A DNA stretch of 64,000 nucleotides from Myxococcales bacterium (GTDB taxonomy: Bacteria; Myxococcota_A; Polyangia; Polyangiales; Ga0077539), in contig JAEUKI010000062.1 in assembly GCA_016793325.1 (NCBI GenBank), positions 186,001 through 250,000 of the forward strand, read 5' to 3'. The position numbers and the translations under genes are program-made. Shown in pieces: positions 52,703-62,200 of this stretch. How positions within the stretch are numbered: position 1 is the first letter of the stretch; each line of letters starts with the position of its first letter. The notes beneath the pieces are model-generated. The model was not told the origin of the DNA, did not search any database, and saw only the letters and a program-made list of their open reading frames with translations.

Positions 52703-53920
52703 TCACAGCGCGCAGCGGATCGGGATCGCGATCACTTGCCCGCCCGAGGCGCCGACAGAGACCTCCGTGAGCACGAGCGCTCCCTCGCGCGTCGCGACGA
52801 TCTTCGAGGTCGCGGCGCCCACGCCGAGCGTGACGCCCGCGAGCTCGATCGGCGCGCCGAGGCTTCGGCCGCGTTGATCGAGAACGACGAAGCGCTGCCT
52901 CGGCGTCCCATCGAGAAAGCGTCCCGTCGCCAAGATTCCGCCCGCGAAGCTCGTGGCGTCTGCGGTGCCCGAGAGCATCCCGAGCTCCGCGTGTTCGACG
53001 ACGTCTTCGAGCGGCCGCCCGTTGGCGTCGAGCGCGCGCGTCGCGAGTCCGAAGATCGGCGGCAGCGTGTCCACCGCGTTGTCCCAGAGCGCGAGCAAGC
53101 CGCTCGTGTGCTCGATGGTCGTGACGAACTTCGGCTCGATCGCGACCGTCGCGATCTCCTGGCCCTCGCCGCGCGGCGCGAGCCGCTCGTCGAAGCGCTG
53201 GACACGAATCGCGGTCCGCCCTCGCCGGACGGAGACGGTTTGCACGACAAACGATCGATCCGACAGCATCGTTCGCGTCGTGGCTGTCGACGGCGACGAC
53301 GCCTCCATCGGCAACTCGGTGCGCGTCGGAGCTCGTCCGTCCACGTCGGTGGCGATGACCTCGGTGCCCCAGACTGCGCGCACCTGCTCGGAGAGAAACG
53401 ACAACCCGCCCGACGTCTGCCCGATGCTCCGACAGCCCGAGAGCGTGAAGCCCATGCCGACCGCCGAGAGATCGATTGGCTGCATAACCGACGGGCGATC
53501 CACGGATTGTCGAACCAACGTGCACGGCTGCCCTTGGACGTCGAAGAGCGTCCAGCGCGTGTCTCCCGACGCCGTGGCCGCGACCGACGCGATCGCGGTG
53601 CGACCGCCCATCGCGTGCTCTTGGAGTCGAACTCGCATCGGCGCGTTTGCATCGATCAGCGCGGACGCCGTCGCGACGCGCGTGGTTCCGTCGGCGAGCG
53701 ATTGGGCGAGGGCGACGTGCGCGCCCGAGCCGATCGACGTCGCGGCGAGCAAGCGCCAACGCAGGTCTCCGTCGGGCGTGACCGCGAACGGCGTCGATGG
53801 CGTCCACCGGCACGCGCCGATCGCAGCGTCGACGAACGACTGCGCGTCGACGGTGGGCCGCGCGCTGGCGCCGCAGTGGATCGTCAGCGTCACCAAGAAC
53901 AGAAGAGAAGTGCGTCGCAT
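52703..53920 (-). CDS. Lipoprotein of unknown function, possibly beta-propeller
   Basis: A 405-aa protein from ATG 53920 (MRRTSLLFLVTLTIHC, lipobox TIHC at residues 13-16). The mature protein is rich in beta-strand-like segments with repeated short motifs such as DGDLRWRLLA, TRWTLFDVQGQP, RTAIRVQRFDERL, GLATRALDANGRPL and RFVVLDQRGRSLG. This is the style of myxobacterial surface proteins with beta-propeller-like folds. Few cysteines (GACRW, QPCTL, SGCRS, IRCAL at the end) could form disulfides. No enzymatic motif. The longer upstream frame is rejected because it is antisense to the lipoxygenase gene. Confidence 0.7.
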   Translation of the reverse strand: MRRTSLLFLVTLTIHCGASARPTVDAQSFVDAAIGACRWTPSTPFAVTPDGDLRWRLLAATSIGSGAHVALAQSLADGTTRVATASALIDANAPMRVRLQEHAMGGRTAIASVAATASGDTRWTLFDVQGQPCTLVRQSVDRPSVMQPIDLSAVGMGFTLSGCRSIGQTSGGLSFLSEQVRAVWGTEVIATDVDGRAPTRTELPMEASSPSTATTRTMLSDRSFVVQTVSVRRGRTAIRVQRFDERLAPRGEGQEIATVAIEPKFVTTIEHTSGLLALWDNAVDTLPPIFGLATRALDANGRPLEDVVEHAELGMLSGTADATSFAGGILATGRFLDGTPRQRFVVLDQRGRSLGAPIELAGVTLGVGAATSKIVATREGALVLTEVSVGASGGQVIAIPIRCAL

Positions 53921-53952
53921 CAGGGGCGTTGATCGTACTCCCTGTGCAGCGC

Positions 53953-55698
53953 TCAGATGTGAATGCTCCCCGGAATGTTCGACGGAAACAAAAACGGGTA
54001 CGGCAGAAAGCGCGTCGCGTCTCGCGCGCGGAGATCCGCGTCGAGTTGCTCGAGCTCTTTGGCGAACGACGCGACGAGCTCTCGCGCAGGACCGTGGAGA
54101 AACTGCGCTGGACCGAACTCGCCGAGCCGCGTGAGCCGCAGCGAAGAGAGCTGGAGCACTGTGTACACCTGCGCCATCGCCATGTTGTACGGCGGCATGA
54201 GCTTCTCGATGAGTCCGCTCTCGTCGAGGTCGGTCGGCGGCCACTGCGACCAGAACGCCCCTGCCATGTTGGGCAGCGCGCCCATGTACGGATACTGAGG
54301 AAAATTCACGGCGGCGTGCTGCGCCGTCGCGGTCCACAAGATCGCCGCGAGCACCTCGGCGAGCGACTCGGGGGTGTCCACAGCGCCGACGCCCGACAGT
54401 CGTCCTCCTGCGTCGTCCGTGAGCTCTTCGACGAACGCGCGGAGCTCGTCGTCCTCGCGGATCTCGTTGGCGCTCGGGTAGTAGATGGCCACGTACTTGC
54501 GCGCGAATCGCTCGATCACCGCGAAGACGTCGAGCGCGTCGTCGCGGTACGGAAGTTCGCTGAGCACCGCTCGATCGTCCAGGCCTCGATCCACGAGCGC
54601 CTTCGTTGGAACCGAGCGCCGCAGGTCGAACGTGTCGAGCGCGAAGCGAACGAGGGACGCGGACGCGTCGATCGCTCCAGCGAACGCCTGATCGACGACG
54701 CCGTCGGGCGCGATGAGGTTCGTCGCCGCCGAGTGGTTGATCGCGAGCGTGAACTCTGTGTGCGGCTCGAGGAGCTTTCGCAGCGGGTGTTCGGACGCGA
54801 GCTGGCGCTTCATCGCGAGCGTCACGGCCTCCATCACCATGTGCGTTCGTCCGAGGTGCTCGATCGTCTCGTGCACGTTCGCGTCTGCCACCTGCACCGC
54901 GAGCCGCGCGATCGTCCATCGCTGCCCGTCTCCGGGAACGCACACCGCGCTCGACGCTCCCTTCGCGAGCTGGATCGCGATCGGACGGAGCTTGCCTCCC
55001 ACCGCTGCGAACAACGCGTACGGCGCGGGGAGCCACTTGCGTCGGTTGTTGGTCTTCCCGGTGCGCGCGCCCGCGAGCAGCGTGTAGTCGCACGCGAAGA
55101 CCGTTCCTTCGCCGATCGCTCGAGCGAGCGTGGTCGTGAGCGCCTTCGAGCGCGCGACGTCCGCCTCGGAGATCGCGACGTAGTCGGGCAACGACGCGAC
55201 GCGACGGAGCGTCATGGGGTTGACCCCTGCGATGCGTTGCCACGCGAACACGTCGTCGTCGTCCCATCGCGATTGCACCGCCGGCGCTTCGAGCGTCTGG
55301 TGCAGCGTCGAGTACACGTCGACCGAGCGCACGGGCTCGTCGCGGACGTAGCTCGCGAGTCGCGCTGGAAGTCGCAAGTACCACGCGCCCGCCGCGGGGC
55401 CCGACAGCTCGCCCATCGAGGCACGCTCGCGCGCTGCGAGCGTGCGCAGCTCGTGCTCCTTCACCAAGTAGCCGCCGAGGGCCACGGTGTTTTCGAACAG
55501 CTGCACGGCGCTCGGCGTGATCCCCGCGATGTACCCGAGCGAGTACGTGTCCGACGACGGAACCTCCTTCGCCGTCGCCACGCCCGGCGGCCACTGATAC
55601 GTGTACTTGTACGTCTCGCGCGCGTCTTCGAGCGTTCGAGCGCGGTGCGCGCGCATCGGGTCGTTTTGTGGGAGCTTCGGTTCGAGCGGGTCGATCAT
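53953..55698 (-). CDS. Lipoxygenase 1
   Basis: An iron dioxygenase for polyunsaturated fatty acids. From ATG 55698 (MIDPLEPKLPQNDPMRAHRA) the protein is 581 aa, lacks a signal peptide and lacks the eukaryotic PLAT domain. The full iron ligand set is present: His281 and His286 (HLGRTHMVME), His461 and Asn465 (HAAVNFPQY) and the C-terminal Ile581 (GSIHI). The LLEPHTEFTLAIN segment follows the second His. The Coffa position, 38 residues after His286, is Ala324, which in known enzymes favours S-hydroperoxides. It is divergent from lipoxygenase 2 with a 187-nt gap and ends 32 nt before a lipoprotein gene on the same strand. Confidence 0.93.
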   Translation of the reverse strand: MIDPLEPKLPQNDPMRAHRARTLEDARETYKYTYQWPPGVATAKEVPSSDTYSLGYIAGITPSAVQLFENTVALGGYLVKEHELRTLAARERASMGELSGPAAGAWYLRLPARLASYVRDEPVRSVDVYSTLHQTLEAPAVQSRWDDDDVFAWQRIAGVNPMTLRRVASLPDYVAISEADVARSKALTTTLARAIGEGTVFACDYTLLAGARTGKTNNRRKWLPAPYALFAAVGGKLRPIAIQLAKGASSAVCVPGDGQRWTIARLAVQVADANVHETIEHLGRTHMVMEAVTLAMKRQLASEHPLRKLLEPHTEFTLAINHSAATNLIAPDGVVDQAFAGAIDASASLVRFALDTFDLRRSVPTKALVDRGLDDRAVLSELPYRDDALDVFAVIERFARKYVAIYYPSANEIREDDELRAFVEELTDDAGGRLSGVGAVDTPESLAEVLAAILWTATAQHAAVNFPQYPYMGALPNMAGAFWSQWPPTDLDESGLIEKLMPPYNMAMAQVYTVLQLSSLRLTRLGEFGPAQFLHGPARELVASFAKELEQLDADLRARDATRFLPYPFLFPSNIPGSIHI

Positions 55699-55755
55699 CG
55701 CGACGGCGATCGTAAACCGCGCCGCGCACAAGTTCGTCGTTGGCGATTCGATCGT

Positions 55756-55806
55756 GCGCCGAAGTGACACGTCGGTTGTTCAATTGGACAACGCGCACCG
55801 AAGTGA
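55756..55806. promoter_or_regulatory. Palindrome flanked by direct repeats in the divergent lipoxygenase control region
   Basis: GTTGTTCAATTGGACAAC (55775-55792) is an 18-bp palindrome with one mismatched pair. It is flanked by a 12-nt direct repeat GC(G/A)CCGAAGTGA at 55756-55767 and 55795-55806. It lies between the starts at 55698 (minus) and 55886 (plus) and is likely an operator or activator site shared by both genes. Confidence 0.5.
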
Positions 55807-55885
55807 GCAGCGCTCGAATCGAGTCGTGATAGCGTCGCTCGCTGGGCTTTGCCGCGCGGTCGCGCGGGAGCCTCTGGAGTGCGCG

Positions 55886-57457
55886 ATGAACCCAGTGCTC
55901 GCTCGATACGACGACGATCCACAGGGGCGTTCGGAGAAGCTCGCGCGCGTTCGCGACGAGCTCTCGTACGCGTGGGACCGGCCCGAGGGCGTCGCCACGG
56001 CGCGATCGCTTCCCAAGCGTCTCGGCTATCCGCCGGGCGTCGTCGCGCAGGTCGGCGTCGCGCTCGCGGCGCTCGAGGCAAACAAGGCGGCGGCCCGCCT
56101 TCGGGGCGCCCGCGTCGAGCCCGATCGAACCGCCACGATCGAGTCGTGCGCGGCGCAGTTCGCGACGATCGACCTCTCGCCCGTCGCGAAGGCTCGAATC
56201 GACGCCACCCACCGCGGAGATCGCGCGGCCCTCGACGCGCTCTTCGCGTGGGAGCGCCTCGCGGGGGCCAACCCGTTCGTGCTCGAGAGGCTCGCGTCGA
56301 TCGGCGACTTGAGCGCGGTGTCCCCGTCGTTTGTCTGCGCGTGCGGCGAAGGGCGCGCGTTCGTCGCGGACTATCGGCCCTTTCTCGACGGCGTCTCGAC
56401 GGCCGCACACAAATTCATCACGGCGCCCGTCGCGCTCTTCGCGCGGGGCGACGGGTCGAGCGCGCTCGCGCCCGTGGCGATCGTGATCGATGGGCGCGTC
56501 GCGCGTCCCGGCGACGACGCGTGGGACGCGGCCGTGGGCCACGTGCAAGTGGCGGACGCCAACGTCCAAGAGAGCTTCTTTCACCTCGGCCGCGTGCACT
56601 TCTTGCTCGAGGCGTTCGCGATGGCGACCGAGAGACAGCTGTCCGAGCGGCACCCGCTGTACGTGCTTCTGTCGCCGCATTTTCACGGGACGCTCGCGAT
56701 CAACCAGGCCGCGCGCGACGAGCTCGTCGTCCCTGGCGGAAAGCTCGAGCTCCTCATGGCCCCGACGCTCGAGGGCTCGCTCTCGCTCGTGCGCCGCGCG
56801 GTCGCGTCGTTTCGCTTCTCGACCTGCACGATCGCCGGCGACCTCGAGCGGCGCGGAGTGCTCTCGACCGACGCCCTCGAACGCTTCGCCTACCGCGACG
56901 ACGCCCTCCTCGTCGAGCGATCGATCCGCGAGTTTTGCAACGGCTACATCGCGGTCGCGTACGCGACGGACGAGGAGGTCGCGACGGACCTCGAGCTTCG
57001 CGCGTGGCTCGACGAGCTAGGGTCTTCCGAGGGCGGCCGACTCCAAGGGCTACCCGCGGTGAGCGACCGAACGTCGCTGGTCGAGCTCGTGACGTTCATC
57101 GTCGCGCAAGCATCGATCGTCCACAGCGCGGTGAACTACACGCAGGGTGATTTCATGGGCTTCGTCCCGGGTATGCCCACGTCGTCGAGCGCCGCCGCGC
57201 CGTCCTTCGCGCTGCCGACCGAGGCGCTCGCCAACGAGCAGCTCTCGTTCATGCTCCAGCAGACGATGGTCCGCGTCGATCGGCTCGGCGACTATCCGCC
57301 CGAGCACTTTCGCGATCGTCGCGTCGCCCCGCTCGTCTCGCAGCTTCGAGCGTCGCTCGAGAGCGCGTCGCGCCAGATCGCCGAGCGGCAGGGCGAGCGG
57401 CTCTGTCCGTACCCCTACCTCGATCCCGCGACGCTCGCCGCGAGCGTTCACATCTGA
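55886..57457 (+). CDS. Lipoxygenase 2
   Basis: A 523-aa lipoxygenase from ATG 55886 (MNPVLARYDDDPQGRSEKLA), with GGAG 7 nt upstream; the frame extends to 55601, but that part is antisense to lipoxygenase 1. Iron ligands are His233 and His238 (HLGRVHFLLE), His413 and Asn417 (HSAVNYTQG) and C-terminal Ile523 (ASVHI). The Coffa residue is Ala276 in AINQAARDEL, predicting S-stereochemistry. No signal peptide. It shares the overall layout of lipoxygenase 1 but is clearly diverged from it. Lipoxygenase 3 follows after 30 nt and is probably co-transcribed. Confidence 0.93.
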   Translation: MNPVLARYDDDPQGRSEKLARVRDELSYAWDRPEGVATARSLPKRLGYPPGVVAQVGVALAALEANKAAARLRGARVEPDRTATIESCAAQFATIDLSPVAKARIDATHRGDRAALDALFAWERLAGANPFVLERLASIGDLSAVSPSFVCACGEGRAFVADYRPFLDGVSTAAHKFITAPVALFARGDGSSALAPVAIVIDGRVARPGDDAWDAAVGHVQVADANVQESFFHLGRVHFLLEAFAMATERQLSERHPLYVLLSPHFHGTLAINQAARDELVVPGGKLELLMAPTLEGSLSLVRRAVASFRFSTCTIAGDLERRGVLSTDALERFAYRDDALLVERSIREFCNGYIAVAYATDEEVATDLELRAWLDELGSSEGGRLQGLPAVSDRTSLVELVTFIVAQASIVHSAVNYTQGDFMGFVPGMPTSSSAAAPSFALPTEALANEQLSFMLQQTMVRVDRLGDYPPEHFRDRRVAPLVSQLRASLESASRQIAERQGERLCPYPYLDPATLAASVHI

Positions 57458-57487
57458 GCGATCAGGACTGAAGAGTCGTACACGCCC

Positions 57488-59158
57488 ATGCAAATCGGAC
57501 CTTCGCCACAACCCACGTTGCCGAGCGCGAGCGCGGATCCCTCGGCCCGCGCCGCGCGCATCGCGCAACGACGCGACGAGTATCGCTACGACTTCAGCTA
57601 CCACGGCGTGTGCGCGATCGCGTCGCTGCCTCTGCGAGAAGAGTTCTCGCCCGCGTACATCGCCAAGGGCGCGGAGGTGTCGACGAGGCTCGGGTCCAAT
57701 CGCGCAGCGGCCGTCGTCGAGAAGGCTCCGCTCGGCGTGGGGTCGGCGCTCGGCGTCGAGAGCGACCCGTACGCGCGATGGAAGCGAATGTTCCCGCTGC
57801 TCGACGAGCCCGCCTCGGTCTCGCGCTGGACGCACGATTGGCACTTCGCATGGCAACGACTCGCGGGCTCGGCGCCGATCCTGCTCGCGCGGGACCAGGG
57901 CTTCGCGTCGTCGATCGCGATCGACCCAGCGGTGATCCGAGCAGCGCTCGGACGGGACGCGACCCTCGCTTCGCTCGCGGCAGAGCAGCGGCTCTTCACC
58001 GCGGACTACGCGCTCTTCGACGGCGTCCCCGGCGGAGAGACCGACGGCGCGCGGAAGTATCTCTTCGCGCCGAAGGTGCTCTTCGTCGCCAACGCAAACG
58101 TCGCCGGAGGGCTCGCGCCGCTCGCGATCCAGTGCGATCGCCGGGGGGGCGCTTCGTCGCTCTACACGCCGGCGGACAACGACTGGGGGCTCGCGAAATT
58201 CGCCGCGCAAGTGGCAGAGGCCAACTACCAAGGCGTCCTCGTGCACATGGGCTACTGCCACGAGGTGATCCAGCGCTTCGTCCTCGCGATGCACAGGCAA
58301 TTGTCCGAAGAGCACCCGCTCGCGGTGCTCCTCGCGCCGCACTGCGAGTTCACGCTCGCGGTCAATTACGTCGCGCGCACCTCGGTGCTCGCCCCGGACA
58401 AGACGCAGGACCGACTGCTCGCCCCCGCGCTCGAGTCGCAGCTCGCGCTGCTCGTGGAGGGCGTGCGCGCGCTCGACATCGACTCGCTCGACCCGCGGAT
58501 CGAGTTCGCGCGGCGCGGCGTCGATGCGTCGAGCGCCCTTCGAGAGTACCCATTTCGAGACGACGGCTTGCTCGTGTGGGACGCGATCGAGCGCTTCGTT
58601 CGCGGGTACGTCACGACGTACTACACGAGCGACGACGCGGTCCGCGCGGACGGCGAGCTCGCGGCGTTCGTGCGCGAGGTCGGCGCGGACGACGGAGGGC
58701 GGCTGCCCAACATGTTCGCGCGCTTCGAAGTGAAGACGATCGACGCGCTCGTGGCGCTGTTCGCGCGGATTGTGTTTCGCGCGACGGCGTTTCACGCGGC
58801 GATCAACAACGAGAACTACGATCAGATCGCGTTCGCGCCGGCGGCGTCGACCGCTTCGTTCGCAGGGCTCCCGCCGCGAAAGACCGAGAGCGCGTCGTTC
58901 TTGCGATCGATGCTCCCGCCCGATGACCTCTGCTTCGAGGCGATCAGCGCGACGTGGCAGGTCCTGGCGCTCGCGATGAACCGCCTCGGCGAGTACCCCT
59001 CGAAGCACTTCGTCGACCCGCGCGTCGAGCCCCTGGTCGACGCATTTCGAACCGAGCTCGCTGCGATCGAAGCGAAGGTTTCCGAGCGAAATAGCGCACG
59101 TCCGATGCCGTACGTGCGGTTGTTGCCGTCGCGGATCAACGCCAGCATCACCGCGTGA
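57488..59158 (+). CDS. Lipoxygenase 3 with atypical C-terminus
   Basis: A 556-aa lipoxygenase (MQIGPSPQPTLPSASADPSA). His253 and His258 (HMGYCHEVIQ), His436 and Asn440 (HAAINNENY) and Coffa Ala296 (AVNYVARTSV) are in place. The usual final Ile, whose carboxylate binds iron, is replaced: the protein ends INASITA, so Ala556 is terminal and Thr replaces the His seen before the end of the other two. Because the ligand is the main-chain carboxylate, activity remains possible. A Pro-rich N-terminus and no signal peptide. It is in tandem with lipoxygenase 2 (30-nt gap). Confidence 0.9.
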   Translation: MQIGPSPQPTLPSASADPSARAARIAQRRDEYRYDFSYHGVCAIASLPLREEFSPAYIAKGAEVSTRLGSNRAAAVVEKAPLGVGSALGVESDPYARWKRMFPLLDEPASVSRWTHDWHFAWQRLAGSAPILLARDQGFASSIAIDPAVIRAALGRDATLASLAAEQRLFTADYALFDGVPGGETDGARKYLFAPKVLFVANANVAGGLAPLAIQCDRRGGASSLYTPADNDWGLAKFAAQVAEANYQGVLVHMGYCHEVIQRFVLAMHRQLSEEHPLAVLLAPHCEFTLAVNYVARTSVLAPDKTQDRLLAPALESQLALLVEGVRALDIDSLDPRIEFARRGVDASSALREYPFRDDGLLVWDAIERFVRGYVTTYYTSDDAVRADGELAAFVREVGADDGGRLPNMFARFEVKTIDALVALFARIVFRATAFHAAINNENYDQIAFAPAASTASFAGLPPRKTESASFLRSMLPPDDLCFEAISATWQVLALAMNRLGEYPSKHFVDPRVEPLVDAFRTELAAIEAKVSERNSARPMPYVRLLPSRINASITA

Positions 59159-59299
59159 GAGCGGAGAATGCGGCAGCGCCGTTGACGACCGTCGCCGCAT
59201 CGGGTCTACGATGCGAGTCGATTTGGTTCGAAGGCTCCGAGGACGTTCGCAGGAGAAATGCTCGTGACGTTTCGTTCTTCTCACCGAGTGGCGCGGTAG

Positions 59300-62200
59300 A
59301 TGAGCACTGCTCCGTCGAAAAACGCGCAGACCCTCGATGACAGGCTCGATCGAGCGACGGCCGAGCGACCCGTCACGCTCGGAAACTACGACGTCGTAGG
59401 GACCATCAGCGCTGGGGGCATGGGAAAGGTCTACGAGGCGATCCACCGCGATCACAAGTCGCGCGTCGCGTTGAAGACGCTCTTGCACGTGGATCCCGAG
59501 CGCATCGTGCGGTTCAAGAACGAGTTTCGTTTCGTGGCGGACCTGTGCCACCCGAACCTCGTTCCGCTCTTCGAGCTCGGCTGTCACGAGGGGCTGTGGT
59601 TCATCACGATGGAGCGGATCGACGGCGTTCCGTTGCTCGAGTGGGTGCGGCCGTCGACCGCGTCGTCGCTCGAGTCGACGGTGATCGACGAGTCCCACCG
59701 CCGCGAGACCACGGTGGCGCATCGCGCGCTCCCGCCGACGCGCGAGCAGCTCGACGACGCCGTCGCAGCGCCGCCGCTCCGCGCGGGGACGCCCACGATG
59801 CCCCCGTCGATCGATCGCGTTCGATCTGCGTTTTTGCAGCTCGCGCGCGCGGTCGCGTCGCTGCACGCCGCGGGCGTCCTGCACCTCGACCTCAAGCCGA
59901 GCAACGTCCTCGTCGAGCCCACGGGCAAGGTCGTCGTCCTCGACTTCGGCCTCGCGCGCCTGCTCCAGCAGACCCCCGCCGCGCTCGACGACTCCGACGA
60001 GAGCATCACCATTTCGGGAACCCCGACGTGGATGGCCCCCGAGCAATTCGAGACGCAAGCGCTCGGTGAAGAAGCCGATTGGTACGCGATCGGGCTGATG
60101 CTCCACACCGCGTTGACGGGGGTGTTTCCCTTTCCAAACGCGACCGTGGGCGCCGTCTGGTTCGCGAAGAAATCCACGGTCCCCGACGCGCCGCGCGACG
60201 CGCTGCCGGAGCTCCCCGAAGACCTCTCGTCGCTCGCCTCGGCGTTGCTCCGCGTCGATCCTTCGGCGCGTCCCACGGGCCGCGAGGTCCTCGCGAAGCT
60301 CTCTGGCGAACGCGCGACGCTCGTTCGTGGCGCCCGCTCGACCTTCGTCGGCCGCGCCGAAGAGCGCGCGCAGCTCTTGTCCGCCTACGAGCGCGCCGCC
60401 GCCGGGCAGCCCGCGATCGCGCACGTCTCGGGCGCTTCGGGCATGGGCAAGTCCGCGCTGCTCGCGAGCTTCTCCGATGGCCTCGCGGGCGACCAGCGCG
60501 CGCTCGTGCTTCGCGGCCGCTGCTACGAGCGCGAGAACGTCCCCTTCAAGGCGTTCGACGGCGTGATCGACGAGCTCGCGGACGCGCTGCAAAAGTGGCC
60601 GCAAGAAGAGCTCTTCGCGCGGCTCCCGGTGCACGTCGCCTCGCTGAGCCGGGTCTTCTCGTCGCTCCTCCGCGTCGACGCCATCGCGCGTCGCGCGCGC
60701 GCGTCGGTGGGCGCCTCGTCCACGAACTCCGTCGTCGAGCTCCGTCGTCGCGCGACGAGCGCCCTTCGGGCCGTGCTCGCGCTGCTCTGCCATCGCAGCC
60801 CCGTGCTCTTGCGCCTCGATGATCTTCAGTGGGCCGACGCCGACAGCGTCGCGCTCCTCGTGGGCCTCCTCGAGCCCCCGGTGGCGCCGAAGCTCTTCGT
60901 CGCAGCGTCGTTTCGTCGCGAAGAAGCCGCGGCGAACACCGCGCTCGCGCGATACTTCAGCGCCGTTCGCGAGGCGCAGTCCGCGGGCCTCGTCGAGCTC
61001 TTCGACGTGCGCGTCACGCCCCTGCGCGGCGACGAGTCCTTCGAGCTCGCCTCGCACGCGCTCTCGCGCCTCGGCGTCGCGAGCGAGGGCCTCGCGCGGC
61101 GCGTGGCCGACGAGTCCGCGGGGAGCCCGTTCTTCATCGAGGAGCTCGCGCATTTCGCTGCGCAAAAGCTGCTCGAAGCGCCGAGCGATCGCGCTGCAAA
61201 TGACGGCGCGCTCGACCTGCAGCTCGACTCGGTGCTCGCGTCTCGCGCCGCCGCGCTCGAGCCGACCGAGCGCTCGCTCGTCGACGTGCTCAGCGTCGCG
61301 AGCGGGCCGATCCCGCTCGATGTGTGGTTTTCGACCACGAACGCAGAGACCAATCGACTGCGGGCGCTCTGGACGCTGCGCGGTCAGCAGTTCGTTCACT
61401 CGACGGGGGCGGGCGCGCAGGACACCGTCGAGCTTCACCACGATCGCATTCGAGAGTCGCTCTATCGCGCGCTCGACTCCGCGGTCGAAGCGTCGATTCA
61501 CCTTCGGTTGGGCCGCGCGCTCGCGGCGAAGGGATCGGACGCGCCGTCGGTCTTCGCTGCGGTCAAGCACCTCGCGATCGCGCGCGCGCAGCTCTCGGCC
61601 GACGAGGGCCGAGACAGCGCGTCGCTCGCGTTGGCCGCGTCGCGAACGGCGCGGGCGGCGGGCGCGTTTCGACTCGCGTACGACAGCGTCCGCGCAGGAA
61701 TCGAGCTGCTCGGGTCGTCGCCGTGGACGGGCGCGCCAGAGCTCGCGCTCGCGCTGTTTACGGCGGCGGCGGACGCTGCGTACTTGTGCGCCGAGTGGGA
61801 CGCGCTCGATCGCTACGTCGACAGCGTCCTCGAGCAGTGCTCGGATCCCGTCTCGCGACTCGGCGTGTGGGAGGCGCGCATCGACGGGTTCAACGCGCGA
61901 AAGCGCTACGCCGACTCGGTCGACACCGCCCTGGCGGCGCTCCGCGAGCTCGGGGTCGAGCTGCCGACCGAGCCCGACGCCTCGCAAGTGAGCGCGTTCG
62001 TCGAGCGCGCCATGCGCGACGTGGCCACGGTGGGAACCTCTGGGGCCCAGCGCCTCCCGCCGCTTCGCTCGCCGAGGACGCTCGCCGCGATGCGCCTCCA
62101 GAGCCGCATCGCATCCGCGACGTTCTTCGCGCGACCGGCGCTCTTTCCTGTGCTCGCGTGCAACGGCGTGAGCCTCTCGATCCGCGAGGGCGTGAGCGTG

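Noticed and set aside
55601..55885. Longer N-terminus of lipoxygenase 2
   Set aside because: The extension would be antisense to lipoxygenase 1, has no family similarity, and the ATG at 55886 has its own GGAG site.
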